Positions 41,154-51,041 are shown, numbered from the stretch's first letter. The stretch is DNA of 64,000 nt from CBDBLK01 sp965215445 (GCA_965215445.1 CBDCDT010000002.1:558001-622000); one strand, 5' to 3'. Translations and numbers: made by a program. Notes: generated by a model from the sequence alone, not told the origin.

Positions 41154-41648
41154 TCAATAAAGCAAAGTTGCGTGTTCAACAACTTCCTCTATTTCATCAG
41201 AAATCTTTTGTTTTCCGTCTTGGAGATAACCTCTTCTAGCAATCACCACAACCGTAGCGGGGTGAACAATAAGCTCTTTGGCCGCATGACAATGTTCCGG
41301 CGCTTCAGGAAGTAACTCTCCCTCATGGTAACCTCGCTCAATCATTTCCAGATCAAGCTCTGTTATTTCTGACGATTTTTCCAATATAGTTTCAAGCAAG
41401 GGAGAGCAGTCAGGATAAGCGGTCTGAAAATTGTCAACAATTGGCCTGGCCATGGTTATGAGATGCATACCCATCTCTGCCACTTCACCTTCAGCAGCAC
41501 CATCTCTCATTTGTCTTACGATTTTGCCTGCAAATTGCTGATAATCTTTCACACGTTCCATCTGAGACACAGGAATTTTCTCATTTTGGGAAGTTGCACA
41601 AGAAAAGAAAAAGCCAAAAAAGGCAAGTAGTAAAACGAACTGATTCAT
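41154..41648 (-). CDS. Small predicted lipoprotein, 164 aa
   Basis: The start is fixed by AAAAGGAG before ATG 41648; the longer frame to 41717 has no such site. The signal MNQFVLLLAFFGFFFSC provides a lipobox with Cys at about residue 17. The mature part is acidic and helical (RDGAAEGEVAEMGMHLITMA, then ELDLEMIERGYHEGELLPEA). It has a HCHAAKELIVHPATVVVIA segment containing three His and one Cys that could bind a metal, but I do not recognise the family. It is convergent with the LPxPxDDW gene and divergent from hisS. Confidence 0.7.
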   Translation of the reverse strand: MNQFVLLLAFFGFFFSCATSQNEKIPVSQMERVKDYQQFAGKIVRQMRDGAAEGEVAEMGMHLITMARPIVDNFQTAYPDCSPLLETILEKSSEITELDLEMIERGYHEGELLPEAPEHCHAAKELIVHPATVVVIARRGYLQDGKQKISDEIEEVVEHATLLY

Positions 41649-41758
41649 ATCGACTCCTTTTTGTTTGGTGTACCAAAAAATTGTTTTATTTGTAAAACAA
41701 ACGTAAGCAGAAGGCAACCCTCCCTTTTTCTAATGATGCAATTGGCAAATATGACCGT

Positions 41759-41788
41759 TTGCCCCCTTTTTCCCGGGTTTGCTATAGT
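41759..41788 (+). promoter_or_regulatory. Promoter of hisS-valS
   Basis: TTGCCC (41759-41764) and TATAGT (41783-41788) are spaced by 18 bp, giving a start near 41795, about 45 nt before the hisS GTG. No T-box-like leader is visible in this short region. Confidence 0.5.
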
Positions 41789-41840
41789 CCAAGTAAAGGC
41801 AACAGGCCTTATGACTCTTTGAAATGAAAAGGAAATAAAA

Positions 41841-43175
41841 GTGCCTTTAGATCATAAGCCTTATCGCGGCACACGAGATTTTTTCCCTGCCGATAAGCGA
41901 ATTCAAGATTTTATGTTTTCTAAAATGAGAAAAGTGGCCGAATCCTTCGGCCATGAGGCCTATGACGGCCCTTTGCTTGAAGAGCTTGAGCTTTATAAGG
42001 CCAAATCTGGAGAAGAGCTTATTCAAGAACAAATCTACTCCTTTACTGATCGCGGAGGACGCTATGTGGCCATACGCCCCGAAATGACTCCGACTTTGGC
42101 CAGAATGGTGGCCAATATTCATCGAGAGACGCCAAAACCCCTGCGCTGGTACTCAATCCCCAATTTGATGAGATACGAAAGACCACAGAGGGGTCGATTG
42201 AGGGAACATTGGCAATTTAATTGTGATATTTTTGGTGCTGATGCAAGCCATGGTGTCATTGAAATCCTGCAAATTGCCGTTGCCCTTTTTAGCGAATTTG
42301 GGGCCACTTCACAGCACTTTGAAATCTTACTCAACGATCGCTCCTTAATCGGCCATATCTTTCAGAACATTTTAGAGGCCAAACCAAAACAAATTCGCAA
42401 GCTTTATAAAATTGTTGATCGAAGCAAAAAAGTTTCTCCAGAGGCCCTCGATAAAATGCTACTCGATACAGAGCTATCAAACGATTCTTTAAAAAAATTG
42501 CATCAATACCTTGAACTAAAAAATTTTGAAGAACTACAGCAATATATGGCCAAGCATCATCAGGAAGCATTTATCAAAAATTTTTCTCATTTTTATTCCC
42601 TTTTGCAAGATTTAAGTCTTGATTCTTATGTAAAATTTGATCCCAGTATCGTACGAGGCCTGGATTATTATACTGGTATCGTCTTTGAAATTTTCGATCG
42701 TCACCCCGATAATAAAAGGGCCTTATGCGGCGGTGGATACTACGCCAATCTACTTGAAATTTTTAATGGGCCAAATCTTCCAGGAGTTGGTTTTGGATTA
42801 GGAGATGTTACACTTAAAAACTTTCTCAGTACCCATCAATTACTGCCCAACTTGGAAAAGGGTAAGGTAGACATTCTAGCTACCCATCAAGACCCTAAGG
42901 CCTTCATTAAGGCCAATTCACTGGCCGATCAATTTCGCAAAAAAGGTCTGCGTGTTCTTTTTCAATTTGAGGCCCTAAAACCTGCAAAAACTTTTTCTAT
43001 TGCTGAAAAAAGAAACATTACCTATATCCTTTTTTTAGGGCAAAAAGAGTTAGAAGTAAGTAAATTTCAAATAAAAAATAGGCATACAAAACAACAAGTT
43101 GAATTTGGGCTTGATCAAGTAAGTGCTGCTTTTCGTTGGATTATTGAACAAACTTCGGATCGAGATTCAAAATGA
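41841..43175 (+). CDS. hisS: Histidyl-tRNA synthetase
   Basis: A class II aminoacyl-tRNA synthetase of 444 residues. It shows motif 2 (RYERPQRGRLREHWQFNCDI), the histidine-binding signature VRGLDYYTGIVFEIF, motif 3 in the GVGFGLGDV region, and a C-terminal anticodon-binding domain (about 340-430). Motif 1 lies around EELELYKAKSGEE. The GTG start at 41841 follows AAGGAAAT. The stop overlaps the valS start by 4 nt, so the two synthetases are coupled, an uncommon but sensible pairing. Confidence 0.97.
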   Translation: MPLDHKPYRGTRDFFPADKRIQDFMFSKMRKVAESFGHEAYDGPLLEELELYKAKSGEELIQEQIYSFTDRGGRYVAIRPEMTPTLARMVANIHRETPKPLRWYSIPNLMRYERPQRGRLREHWQFNCDIFGADASHGVIEILQIAVALFSEFGATSQHFEILLNDRSLIGHIFQNILEAKPKQIRKLYKIVDRSKKVSPEALDKMLLDTELSNDSLKKLHQYLELKNFEELQQYMAKHHQEAFIKNFSHFYSLLQDLSLDSYVKFDPSIVRGLDYYTGIVFEIFDRHPDNKRALCGGGYYANLLEIFNGPNLPGVGFGLGDVTLKNFLSTHQLLPNLEKGKVDILATHQDPKAFIKANSLADQFRKKGLRVLFQFEALKPAKTFSIAEKRNITYILFLGQKELEVSKFQIKNRHTKQQVEFGLDQVSAAFRWIIEQTSDRDSK

Positions 43176-45829
43176 CTTTGCCTAAAACTTATTCTCCCAA
43201 GGAAATTGAAAAGAAATGGTACCCACTATGGAAAGATGGAGGGTATTTTAAACCAAGGGCCGGGAAGAAAAATTCTAATTACTGTATTATCATGCCTCCT
43301 CCTAACGTTACGGGACGATTACATGCAGGCCATGCTCTGGATGTCGTCACTCAAGATAGTCTTATCCGCTTTAAAAGAATGAAAGGGTACAAAACGCTAT
43401 GGGTTCCAGGAATGGATCATGCCGGCATAGCTACTCAAAATGTCGTTGAAAAATTGATTTATCAACAAGAAAAGAAAACCTGTCGAGATTTTACCAGAGA
43501 AGAGTTTATTAAAAAAATTTGGCAGTGGAAAGAAAAGTATGGCGATATAATACACGAACAACAACGCTCACTGGGGGCCAGTCCCGATTGGGATTATTCC
43601 ATTTTCACTATGGATATAGAGGCCAATCAGGCCGTTCGCAAAGCTTTTGTCGATCTCTATAATGAAGGATTAATCTATCAGAGTGACTATATCGTCAATT
43701 GGGATACTGTCATTCAATCGGCCATTTCAGATGCTGAAGTTGAACACAAAGAAATTAAAGGTGCTTTTTATCATATTCTCTACTCAGTTAAAAATCACTC
43801 TCAAAAACTGGAAATAGCAACAACCCGTCCAGAAACACTCCTGGGGGATACTGCTGTTTGCGTTCACCCTAAAGACTCTCGTTACCAACATTTGATTGGA
43901 AAAACCGCTATTGTTCCTTTATGTAATAGAGAAGTTCCCATTATTGCTGATGAATACGTCGATCGTGAAAAAGGTACAGGATGCCTCAAAGTGACTCCAG
44001 GACATGACTTCAATGATTTTGAAATTGGGCAAAGACATCAATTGCCAATCATCAATATCCTCAACAAAGATGGAACACTCAACCACCACGGCCTTGAATG
44101 GAAAGAATTGAGTTGTCAAAAAGCACGATCTGGAGTTGTTACGGCCTTGGAACAACAAGACTTTCTCAAGGCAAAGAAGGAACACATTCATCAAGTTGGT
44201 CATGGAGACCGCTCAGGTGCCATTATTGAACCCATGATTTCCAAACAATGGTTTCTGAACGTCCAAAAAATGGCGAAGTTAGCTGTTAAAGCAGTAAAAA
44301 ATGATCAAACTCGATTCTATCCCAAGCGCTGGGAAAATACTTACTTTTCCTGGTTGAAAGAACCCAAAAACTGGTGTCTCTCCCGCCAACTTTGGTGGGG
44401 ACACCAAATCCCTGTTTATTACTGCCAAAGTTGTAACCACCAATGGGCCAGTGAAAGCGACCCCAAAAAATGCCCTCAATGTTCAAACACTCAATGGAAG
44501 CAAGACCCCGATGTTCTCGATACCTGGTTTAGCTCTGCGCTTTGGCCTTTTTCTACGTTGGGATGGCCTTGCCAAGACAGAATGAAAAAGAAAGAATTTG
44601 AATCTTTTTATCCTGGAAGCGTTCTCGTTACAGGCCACGATATTATATTTTTCTGGGTCGCTAGAATGATGATGATGGGAATAAAATTTATGGGTGAAAT
44701 TCCCTTCCGTGAAGTTTATATTCATGCTATTGTCCGCGATAAATTTGGCCGAAAAATGTCAAAATCTCTTAATAATGGCATTGACCCTCTGGATATGGTT
44801 GAACAATATGGTGCTGATGCTTTTCGATTCTCGTTGGCAATCGACTCTGGATACAATCATGGTCTCAACCTCGATACCGCGAGGATTAGCGGTTATCGAA
44901 ATTTTATCAATAAAATTTGGAATGCCTTCCGCTTTATTCATCCACATCTCGAAATAGCGAAGAATGAACTGCCCAAAGTAAGCGAATTTGATATTCAAGA
45001 ACGCTGGATTCTTTCCGAACTCAATACTGTTATTAAAAGTGTCACTCAATCATTTGACACCTATCGCTACGACGAAGTATCCACAACCATATATACATTT
45101 GTTTACGATAAGTTTTGCAGTTGGTTTATCGAACTTTCAAAATCCATCCTCAAAACTGAAAATCAGGCGATCGCCACAAAAAGAGCGACTATTTTAAAAT
45201 TTGTATTCCGAGAACTGATTGCCTTGCTTCATCCCTTGTGCCCATATATCACCGAAGAGTTGTGGACTTATCTTAAATCAGAGAATGAAGATTTGCTCAT
45301 TGTACACAATTACCCTGAACACAACGCAAAACTTGTCTTTGCAAGTGAGCAAAAACAAATGAATAACCTGGTTGATGTCGTATCTGCTATTCGCAATCTT
45401 CGTGCTTCAGTAAATGTTGACTTAAAAAAAGAAGTTGAAGTAGAAATATTTTGTGAAGATAAAAAAATTATATCTTATTTTGAAAAAGATAAATCTTCTA
45501 TTGCCACGCTGGCCAAAGCAAAATCAGTTTCCATTGCAACAAAGGAGGCCCTGCGACCATCTAAATCTATTGCGGCCGTGACTCCTCACTCAGAAGTATT
45601 TCTCAAACTAGAGGGAAGCATTGATATTGATCAACAAATTGCACGCTTGCAAAAAGACGTACAGAAAACCACAAAAGAATGGGAAAAATTTCGTTACAAA
45701 CTATCCAACCAAAAATTTCTTGATAATGCCAAAGAGTCGGCAATACTTGAAGCAAAGTACAAACTCAAAGGCCTGGATCAAAAATTATCTTCGCTGAAAA
45801 AAACTTTATCTACCCTAACTAATTCTTGA
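43172..45829 (+). CDS. valS: Valyl-tRNA synthetase
   Basis: A class I synthetase of 885 residues. The HIGH motif is LHAGHALD (about residues 50-57) within PPPNVTGRL, and the KMSKS motif is GRKMSKSLNNGI. The editing CP1 domain includes TTRPETLLGDTAVCVHP. A zinc-binding-like CQSCNHQW/CPQC segment lies before DPDVLDTWFSSALWP. The anticodon-binding region and a C-terminal coiled-coil arm (about 815-885) complete the enzyme. The start overlaps hisS by 4 nt. The gene is convergent with the membrane protein gene, and the two 3' ends overlap by 15 nt. Confidence 0.98.
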   Translation: MTLPKTYSPKEIEKKWYPLWKDGGYFKPRAGKKNSNYCIIMPPPNVTGRLHAGHALDVVTQDSLIRFKRMKGYKTLWVPGMDHAGIATQNVVEKLIYQQEKKTCRDFTREEFIKKIWQWKEKYGDIIHEQQRSLGASPDWDYSIFTMDIEANQAVRKAFVDLYNEGLIYQSDYIVNWDTVIQSAISDAEVEHKEIKGAFYHILYSVKNHSQKLEIATTRPETLLGDTAVCVHPKDSRYQHLIGKTAIVPLCNREVPIIADEYVDREKGTGCLKVTPGHDFNDFEIGQRHQLPIINILNKDGTLNHHGLEWKELSCQKARSGVVTALEQQDFLKAKKEHIHQVGHGDRSGAIIEPMISKQWFLNVQKMAKLAVKAVKNDQTRFYPKRWENTYFSWLKEPKNWCLSRQLWWGHQIPVYYCQSCNHQWASESDPKKCPQCSNTQWKQDPDVLDTWFSSALWPFSTLGWPCQDRMKKKEFESFYPGSVLVTGHDIIFFWVARMMMMGIKFMGEIPFREVYIHAIVRDKFGRKMSKSLNNGIDPLDMVEQYGADAFRFSLAIDSGYNHGLNLDTARISGYRNFINKIWNAFRFIHPHLEIAKNELPKVSEFDIQERWILSELNTVIKSVTQSFDTYRYDEVSTTIYTFVYDKFCSWFIELSKSILKTENQAIATKRATILKFVFRELIALLHPLCPYITEELWTYLKSENEDLLIVHNYPEHNAKLVFASEQKQMNNLVDVVSAIRNLRASVNVDLKKEVEVEIFCEDKKIISYFEKDKSSIATLAKAKSVSIATKEALRPSKSIAAVTPHSEVFLKLEGSIDIDQQIARLQKDVQKTTKEWEKFRYKLSNQKFLDNAKESAILEAKYKLKGLDQKLSSLKKTLSTLTNS

Positions 45830-46552
45830 AGCATTTTGCTTAAAAAATAAAACGGTGTAGTAAATAACACCAAAGGGAAACACTATCACGTTGACAAATG
45901 GCAAGGAAATGAGGAATAGAAAAATTCCTCCCGATAACCCATAAGGGATCATCGAATATTTAATATCCTCAAAACACTTTTTTAAGGCCATCTCACGACG
46001 AACCCAACTGTAATCCAAAAAACTTGCTGCTATCAAAAGTGATGATAGTGCTATTGAAAAGGGAATGAATAGAGGGATCCAATTAGTTGCAATAGCAATG
46101 AAGGATATAAAAATAATACAAAAAAATTTTTTGATCTCATTAAAGATTGTCCTCTTTAAACGACCTAACGCTTGAAAAAAAGAATCACTTATAGAAACCG
46201 AAGCTCCACCTTTAATAACTTTTTCAACACGCTCTGATACAATGTCATTAAAAGGGCCAGACACTAAAGAAACAACTAAAAAAAAGGTTAAACTTAAAAA
46301 TACCCAAAAAACTATAATCCCAATTCCCATGACAACATAATAAATAAGGCCCGACCAATTTTCTAAATAAGACTGTTGACCAATCCAGGCCCAACTACGC
46401 TCTAAAATACTATAAAATGGCCATGACCATAAAAGAGCATAAAAAGTGAACCCAATGAGAATGGGAATCATTGCGTAAAAAAGAATGGCCTTATCTTTTT
46501 TTATGACCACAAAGGATTCCCAAAAAGATTCAATTATATTTTTTAAAATCAT
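45815..46552 (-). CDS. EI24/CysZ-like inner-membrane protein
   Basis: A 245-residue protein with four to five long hydrophobic segments (about 23-45, 62-90, 130-165, 195-225). The motif SLVSGPFNDIVSERVEKVIKG is typical of the EI24 domain family, which includes the sulfate permease CysZ. The last helices and the ALKKCFEDIKYSMIPYGL segment fit as well. The ATG at 46552 overlaps the DUF309 stop (ATGA), which is the likely start; an earlier in-frame start at 46567 is possible. Sulfate transport is not certain, because the family is broad. Confidence 0.75.
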   Translation of the reverse strand: MILKNIIESFWESFVVIKKDKAILFYAMIPILIGFTFYALLWSWPFYSILERSWAWIGQQSYLENWSGLIYYVVMGIGIIVFWVFLSLTFFLVVSLVSGPFNDIVSERVEKVIKGGASVSISDSFFQALGRLKRTIFNEIKKFFCIIFISFIAIATNWIPLFIPFSIALSSLLIAASFLDYSWVRREMALKKCFEDIKYSMIPYGLSGGIFLFLISLPFVNVIVFPFGVIYYTVLFFKQNASRIS

Positions 46553-46956
46553 TTGGGAAGCTTCCAATGCTTGGGATCGGGAAATCTAAATTGGTACAAG
46601 TCCTTGAAATCTTCTAGGGTCGGCGGTTCTGGAATAGACATGATTAAAGATTTAAATTGTGACCAATGTAGAAACTCTTCCATCAAGGGAGATTCAACTT
46701 TCAATTTTTCACATCTTTCTATTTTTTCTTTGGCCTTATAAAACATGCCAACTGTTCCCTCATAATTTTTATTTAAATAATGGATGAGGGCCGCGGCCAC
46801 TTGAATGACTGCCCAATAGGCGTTGCGCGCATGGTCGCCGCGGTCTTCCATCCAAGGAGTTTCAAGTGCTTCGTGACATTCCCAAAACTTTTCTTGGTTG
46901 TAGAGCACTATTCCCGGCCTGATTTTCTGCAAATGCTGCTGCTTAAACTGTGTCAC
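46549..46956 (-). CDS. DUF309-family protein
   Basis: A 135-residue protein that shows the DUF309 signature: LYNQEKFWECHEALETPWM, then AVIQVAAALIHYLNKNYEGT and a further helix, KAKEKIERCEKL. This small helical family has no established biochemical activity; the conserved FxxHE(x)LE motif may bind a metal. It starts at GTG 46956 and is divergent from the FAH-family hydrolase gene only 37 bp away. It overlaps the EI24-like gene by 4 nt. Confidence 0.88.
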   Translation of the reverse strand: MTQFKQQHLQKIRPGIVLYNQEKFWECHEALETPWMEDRGDHARNAYWAVIQVAAALIHYLNKNYEGTVGMFYKAKEKIERCEKLKVESPLMEEFLHWSQFKSLIMSIPEPPTLEDFKDLYQFRFPDPKHWKLPK

Positions 46957-46993
46957 TTTACTTTTTGTCCCTTTCCGACGAAATTTGGAGTCT

Positions 46994-48004
46994 ATGAAAA
47001 TTTGTCGCTATATTCACAAATCTCACTTTTTTTCACGCCCCCGTTTAGGGATTCTCTTAGAAGATCATACCATTGTCGACCCCAATTTGTGCTTCACTTT
47101 GGATTATCAAAGAGAAGGGCGTTACAACCCGCTTGAAAGGGCCGAAATAATTATGCCCAGCGGCCTTTTTCAACTTCTCAACACTATTGACAGGCCCATC
47201 GAACGACTCGAAGAAGGTTATGCACTTTATCTCTTCTTTCAAAAAGTCGGTATCAACCATCTTGCAAATGGAGTTGCCGTCAGCTTTCCACTAGAACAAA
47301 AAGGCGACATTTCCTTGTGTTCTCCTTTGGATAAAATCGCCACTTACCGAGATTTTTATACCCACGAAAAGCACGTTAAAAAAGGATTTGAAAGAAGGGG
47401 AAGTAACATTCCCGAGTTGTGGTACGAAATCCCCACTTATTATAAAGGTGCTACGGCAGGATTTATCGGCCCTGACGAGGAAATCTTATGGCCACACTAT
47501 ACTGATGCCTTGGATTATGAACTTGAATTGGCAGCGGTCATTGGAAAAGATGGAAAAAACATCAGAGAAGAAGATGCCGTCCAACACATTTTTGGTCTGA
47601 CTATTTTAAACGATATATCTGCTCGAGATATGCAAAAAAGAGAGACTACCATTCGCTTAGGCCCTGCCAAGGGAAAAGATTTTTGTTCGGTCATTGGCCC
47701 GGTCATTACCACCATGGACGAATTTGATTTTCAAGAACCCAATCTTTTAATGACGGCAAAAATCAACGGGGAAGAGTGGTCGCGTGCTTATAGTGGTGAA
47801 GCACATTTTAGTTTTGCCCAAATGATGGCCCACGCTTCCATGGATGAATGGCTCTTGCCGGGAGACCTTTTGGGTTCCGGCACTGTTGGCACAGGTTGCG
47901 GAGTTGAACTCGATCGCTGGATCAAACCAAGGGATCAAGTTGAGCTTATAGTGGAAAATATTGGGTGCTTGAAAAATAAAGTCGGGCCAAAACAAAAACG
48001 CTAG
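46994..48004 (+). CDS. Fumarylacetoacetate hydrolase family protein
   Basis: A 336-residue protein. GGAG precedes ATG 46994 (an in-frame TTG at 46985 overlaps that site). The FAH signature includes GFIGPDEEILWP, ALDYELELAAVIGKDGKNI with the metal-binding Glu residues, GLTILNDISARDMQ, and PGDLLGSGTVGTGCGVELDR. FAH hydrolyses fumarylacetoacetate to fumarate and acetoacetate, the last step of tyrosine catabolism. Because homogentisate dioxygenase is the next gene, this role is likely. Maleylacetoacetate isomerase is not seen in the window. Confidence 0.88.
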   Translation: MKICRYIHKSHFFSRPRLGILLEDHTIVDPNLCFTLDYQREGRYNPLERAEIIMPSGLFQLLNTIDRPIERLEEGYALYLFFQKVGINHLANGVAVSFPLEQKGDISLCSPLDKIATYRDFYTHEKHVKKGFERRGSNIPELWYEIPTYYKGATAGFIGPDEEILWPHYTDALDYELELAAVIGKDGKNIREEDAVQHIFGLTILNDISARDMQKRETTIRLGPAKGKDFCSVIGPVITTMDEFDFQEPNLLMTAKINGEEWSRAYSGEAHFSFAQMMAHASMDEWLLPGDLLGSGTVGTGCGVELDRWIKPRDQVELIVENIGCLKNKVGPKQKR

Positions 48005-48031
48005 CAATATTAACCAGTGTAAGGGGTTGAA

Positions 48032-49126
48032 ATGGAGAGCTTTAAGGCCAGTGGAATTTATACCAAACAGGCCCATGTTAAAATTCCTGAAGGCCATTTT
48101 GAAGAAGAACACGGGCGCAAAGGCTTCTTTGGGCGAGTTAGTCAACTTTACCATGAAACTCCACCCGTCAGTTGGAAGCACATTGAAGGCGACCTTAGGC
48201 CCCACTCTCTTCCTTCAATTTTTTCAAAGAGTCTGCCCAAAAATCAATTTCTTGCCTTTCTCAAAAACGATTATGTCATTCTCAATACAGGTGTCTACAC
48301 CGAAAGTTTTAAAAACTTCTTCCGCAATGCCGACTACGACGAACTTCTCTTTATTCACGAAGGTCAGGGCAGAATTGAAACCAGCTACGGGCATATTCCC
48401 TATGAGGCCGGAGATTATATCGTTATTCCACGCGGTACAACCTATAAATTATATAAAAAAAGTGACACCAAACTGCTTAAAATAGAATCTTGCTCGGAAT
48501 TTGAAGAACCTTCCCGCGGCCTGCTTGGGCCAAATGCCCTTTATGACCAAACCGCTAAATTTATTCCCGAGGCCGCACCCGGCTCAGAAAATGATTCGCA
48601 CGAATACCAGTTAGAAATTAAACGCCTAGGTCAGATAACTACCGTTACATATTCTTACAACCCTCTTAGTGCCGTTGGCTGGAAAGGCAGTCTCTATCCT
48701 TGGAAAATTTCCATTTACGATTATTGTCCCATTATGAGCCATCGCTACCATATTCCCCCCTCAGGGCACACAACTTTTGTTGCTTCCCATTTTGTAGTTT
48801 GCAGTTTTGTCGAACGGCCTTTAGAAGATGAAAAACATGGTGTTCTCAAAGTCCCCTTTTATCATTCCAACATTGACTACGACGAAGTTCTTTTTTACCA
48901 CAAGGGTGATTTCTTCAGCCGTGACAATATAGATGCAGGCTCTCTAACCTTTCATCCCCAAGGCATCCACCATGGGCCTCATCCCAATGCTTTTAAAAAG
49001 GGTTCTAAAAAAACTTACACTAATGAATACGCCGTCATGCTCGACTCTCGTCACCCTTTAAAACCAACACCTTGGTTTTTTGAAAATGAAAATAAGGGTT
49101 ATTGGAAAAGCTGGATGGAAAAATAA
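48032..49126 (+). CDS. hmgA: Homogentisate 1,2-dioxygenase
   Basis: A 364-residue cupin-like Fe(II) enzyme that opens the ring of homogentisate to maleylacetoacetate. Supporting segments are HETPPVSWKHIEGDLRPH near the start, YDELLFIHEGQGRIET with GDYIVIPRGTTYKL, and the metal-site region PFYHSNIDYDEVLFYHKGDF followed by GSLTFHPQGIHHGPHP, which supplies the His and Glu ligands. It is shorter than the human or Pseudomonas enzyme (about 430 aa), matching the compact bacterial form. A GGGG element precedes the ATG. It lies between the FAH-family gene and the flavin reductase gene. Confidence 0.9.
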   Translation: MESFKASGIYTKQAHVKIPEGHFEEEHGRKGFFGRVSQLYHETPPVSWKHIEGDLRPHSLPSIFSKSLPKNQFLAFLKNDYVILNTGVYTESFKNFFRNADYDELLFIHEGQGRIETSYGHIPYEAGDYIVIPRGTTYKLYKKSDTKLLKIESCSEFEEPSRGLLGPNALYDQTAKFIPEAAPGSENDSHEYQLEIKRLGQITTVTYSYNPLSAVGWKGSLYPWKISIYDYCPIMSHRYHIPPSGHTTFVASHFVVCSFVERPLEDEKHGVLKVPFYHSNIDYDEVLFYHKGDFFSRDNIDAGSLTFHPQGIHHGPHPNAFKKGSKKTYTNEYAVMLDSRHPLKPTPWFFENENKGYWKSWMEK

Positions 49127-49127
49127 T

Positions 49128-49754
49128 ATGTTAAATTTTGATACAGATGGAGAATTCTCTCAAAATTATAAATTTCTCATTGGTTCCATCCTGCCAAGAC
49201 CAATTGCAGTGGTATCTACTTTAAACGAAGACGGCAGCAATAATGTTGCCCCCTTCTCTTTTTTTACAGGTGTTTCTGCCAAACCTATGATCGTCGCTTT
49301 TTGCCCATTGATTAGAAGCTCAACTGGTGAAATTAAAGATACACCTCGAAATATTTTGCGAGAAAAAGAATTTGTCATCAACATTGTTTCTGAATCTATT
49401 GCCAAAAAAGTTAATCTCTGTTCGCAAGAACTCCCTTACGGAGAAGATGAATTTAAAGTTTCAGGACTTACACCAATTGATTCACACAAAATACGGCCAA
49501 AGCGCATCAAAGAGAGCTTAATCCACTTTGAATGTCAATTCCGCGACCAACTCAACTACGGAGATCATCATGGCAGTGGCCAAATCATGACAGGTGAAGT
49601 GATTAAGGTTCATATTGACGAATCCATCTTCCTTGATAGAAAAATCGTAACTTCAAAACTAAGGCCTGTCGGACGAGGAGCAGGAAATGATTGGTTCAAA
49701 TGTACCGACGTATTCCAGCTAGAGCGACTTATGAAAGCGCAAATTCAAAAATAG
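49128..49754 (+). CDS. Flavin reductase-like FMN-binding split-barrel protein
   Basis: A 208-residue protein starting one base after the hmgA stop (ATG 49128); the frame runs back into hmgA but without support. The N-terminal part, ILPRPIAVVSTLNEDGS with NVAPFSFFTGVSAKP, is the flavin reductase domain signature. FVINIVSESIAKKVNLCSQ and FECQFRDQLNYGDH follow. Members bind FMN and reduce flavin or act on small substrates. Its position directly after hmgA suggests a role in aromatic acid breakdown, perhaps supplying reduced flavin; the exact reaction is unknown. Confidence 0.82.
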   Translation: MLNFDTDGEFSQNYKFLIGSILPRPIAVVSTLNEDGSNNVAPFSFFTGVSAKPMIVAFCPLIRSSTGEIKDTPRNILREKEFVINIVSESIAKKVNLCSQELPYGEDEFKVSGLTPIDSHKIRPKRIKESLIHFECQFRDQLNYGDHHGSGQIMTGEVIKVHIDESIFLDRKIVTSKLRPVGRGAGNDWFKCTDVFQLERLMKAQIQK

Positions 49755-49757
49755 CAT

Positions 49758-51041
49758 TTAAACTTCAGATATTTGAACTTGCTCGAAAATTTTTTCAAAG
49801 ATTTTTTCTTCTCGAATAGAATACATCGCATTATTCTTGGTTTCTTTATTGGCAGTATAAAATTTAGTTACTTCTTCAACACTCATGCCTGTACTATCCG
49901 CCGTTTCAGCTATTTTGGCATTGAGGTCTGACTCGGAAGTCTCTATTCTCAATTTTTCGCACAAAGACTCAAGGATAAGGGAACTTTTAACTTGGAAAAT
50001 TGCTTTATCCGTTAAATCTTTTTTATGCTTGGTAAAATATTCCTCCATCATTTTCTCGGTAAATCCTTTTCCTGGAAGAGATTTTTCTAGCTGATCTTTC
50101 AAATGCTTTTCTTGTTGAGCAATGAGAAATACCGGAACCTCAAAATTATTGTCCTCAATGAGTTTGTTTAAAATGGCATGTTTAAGTTTTTCTTTGCTAA
50201 TATTATTTTTTCTATTTTCCAAATGATGGCGAATTTTTTTATTAAAATCATCAATTGATTCATAATTAAGCTCTTTGGCCTTTTCTTCAGTCAATTCAGG
50301 ATATTGCTTTTCCTTAATTTCCAAAAGCTCGACATGAAATTTGACTTTGGTATTTTGAAGTTCCTGTTTTCCATAATCGCTTGGAAAAACCAATTCCAAA
50401 ATTCTTTTTTCCTGAAGCTTCATGCCAATGATTCCCTCTTCAAAGCCTGGAATAAAACTTCCCGAACCTATTTCGAGAAGAAATTCTTCTCCTTGCATTT
50501 CCTTGGGAAAAGTTCCATCGACCATTTCTCCCTTGAAATTTATGGCCACAAAATGACCATTTTGTACAACGCTATCTTTAGATGGCACCATTTGTGCGCT
50601 TGATTCAAGGTAATTTTTCTTCAAATCTTCAAACTCCTGCCCGGAAACTTGTATCTTTTCTTTGGTAAAATGGTATTGAGACAATTCTTTTAATGCTACC
50701 GCTGGGGCCACCTCTAAAGAAACTTCAAAGCTCATTTTCTCACCAGGCCTATATTGCATATTATTTAAACTGGGATTTCCAATAGCATTGAGTTCTTCTT
50801 TGTCAATGACATCAAAAATTTGTCCACGGACAAACTTATCAACAGCATCAGCTTGTACTTGAGGGCCATAAACTTTTTTAATTATGTCCAAGGGTGCTTT
50901 ACCTTTCCTGAAACCCTTGAGATTGGCCGTCTTTTGCTTTTGTTTGAGAACCTGTTGAATTTCTTCAGTCAAATTAGGTGAATCAAAATGAAAGAGAATT
51001 TTTTTTGTACACCCATTGATTTCTTCAATTGTATAAGACAT
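49758..51041 (-). CDS. tig: Trigger factor
   Basis: A ribosome-associated chaperone and peptidyl-prolyl isomerase of 427 residues. The N-terminal ribosome-binding domain includes the GFRKGKAPLDIIKKVYG signature (the usual GFRxGKxP loop). The FKBP-type domain (about 155-245) has FVAINFKGEMVDGTF, GSGSFIPGFEEGIIGM and VFPSDYG. The helical C-terminal arm follows (about 250-427). Length and domain order match the family. Unlike in many bacteria, clpP and clpX do not follow it here. Confidence 0.95.
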   Translation of the reverse strand: MSYTIEEINGCTKKILFHFDSPNLTEEIQQVLKQKQKTANLKGFRKGKAPLDIIKKVYGPQVQADAVDKFVRGQIFDVIDKEELNAIGNPSLNNMQYRPGEKMSFEVSLEVAPAVALKELSQYHFTKEKIQVSGQEFEDLKKNYLESSAQMVPSKDSVVQNGHFVAINFKGEMVDGTFPKEMQGEEFLLEIGSGSFIPGFEEGIIGMKLQEKRILELVFPSDYGKQELQNTKVKFHVELLEIKEKQYPELTEEKAKELNYESIDDFNKKIRHHLENRKNNISKEKLKHAILNKLIEDNNFEVPVFLIAQQEKHLKDQLEKSLPGKGFTEKMMEEYFTKHKKDLTDKAIFQVKSSLILESLCEKLRIETSESDLNAKIAETADSTGMSVEEVTKFYTANKETKNNAMYSIREEKIFEKIFEQVQISEV

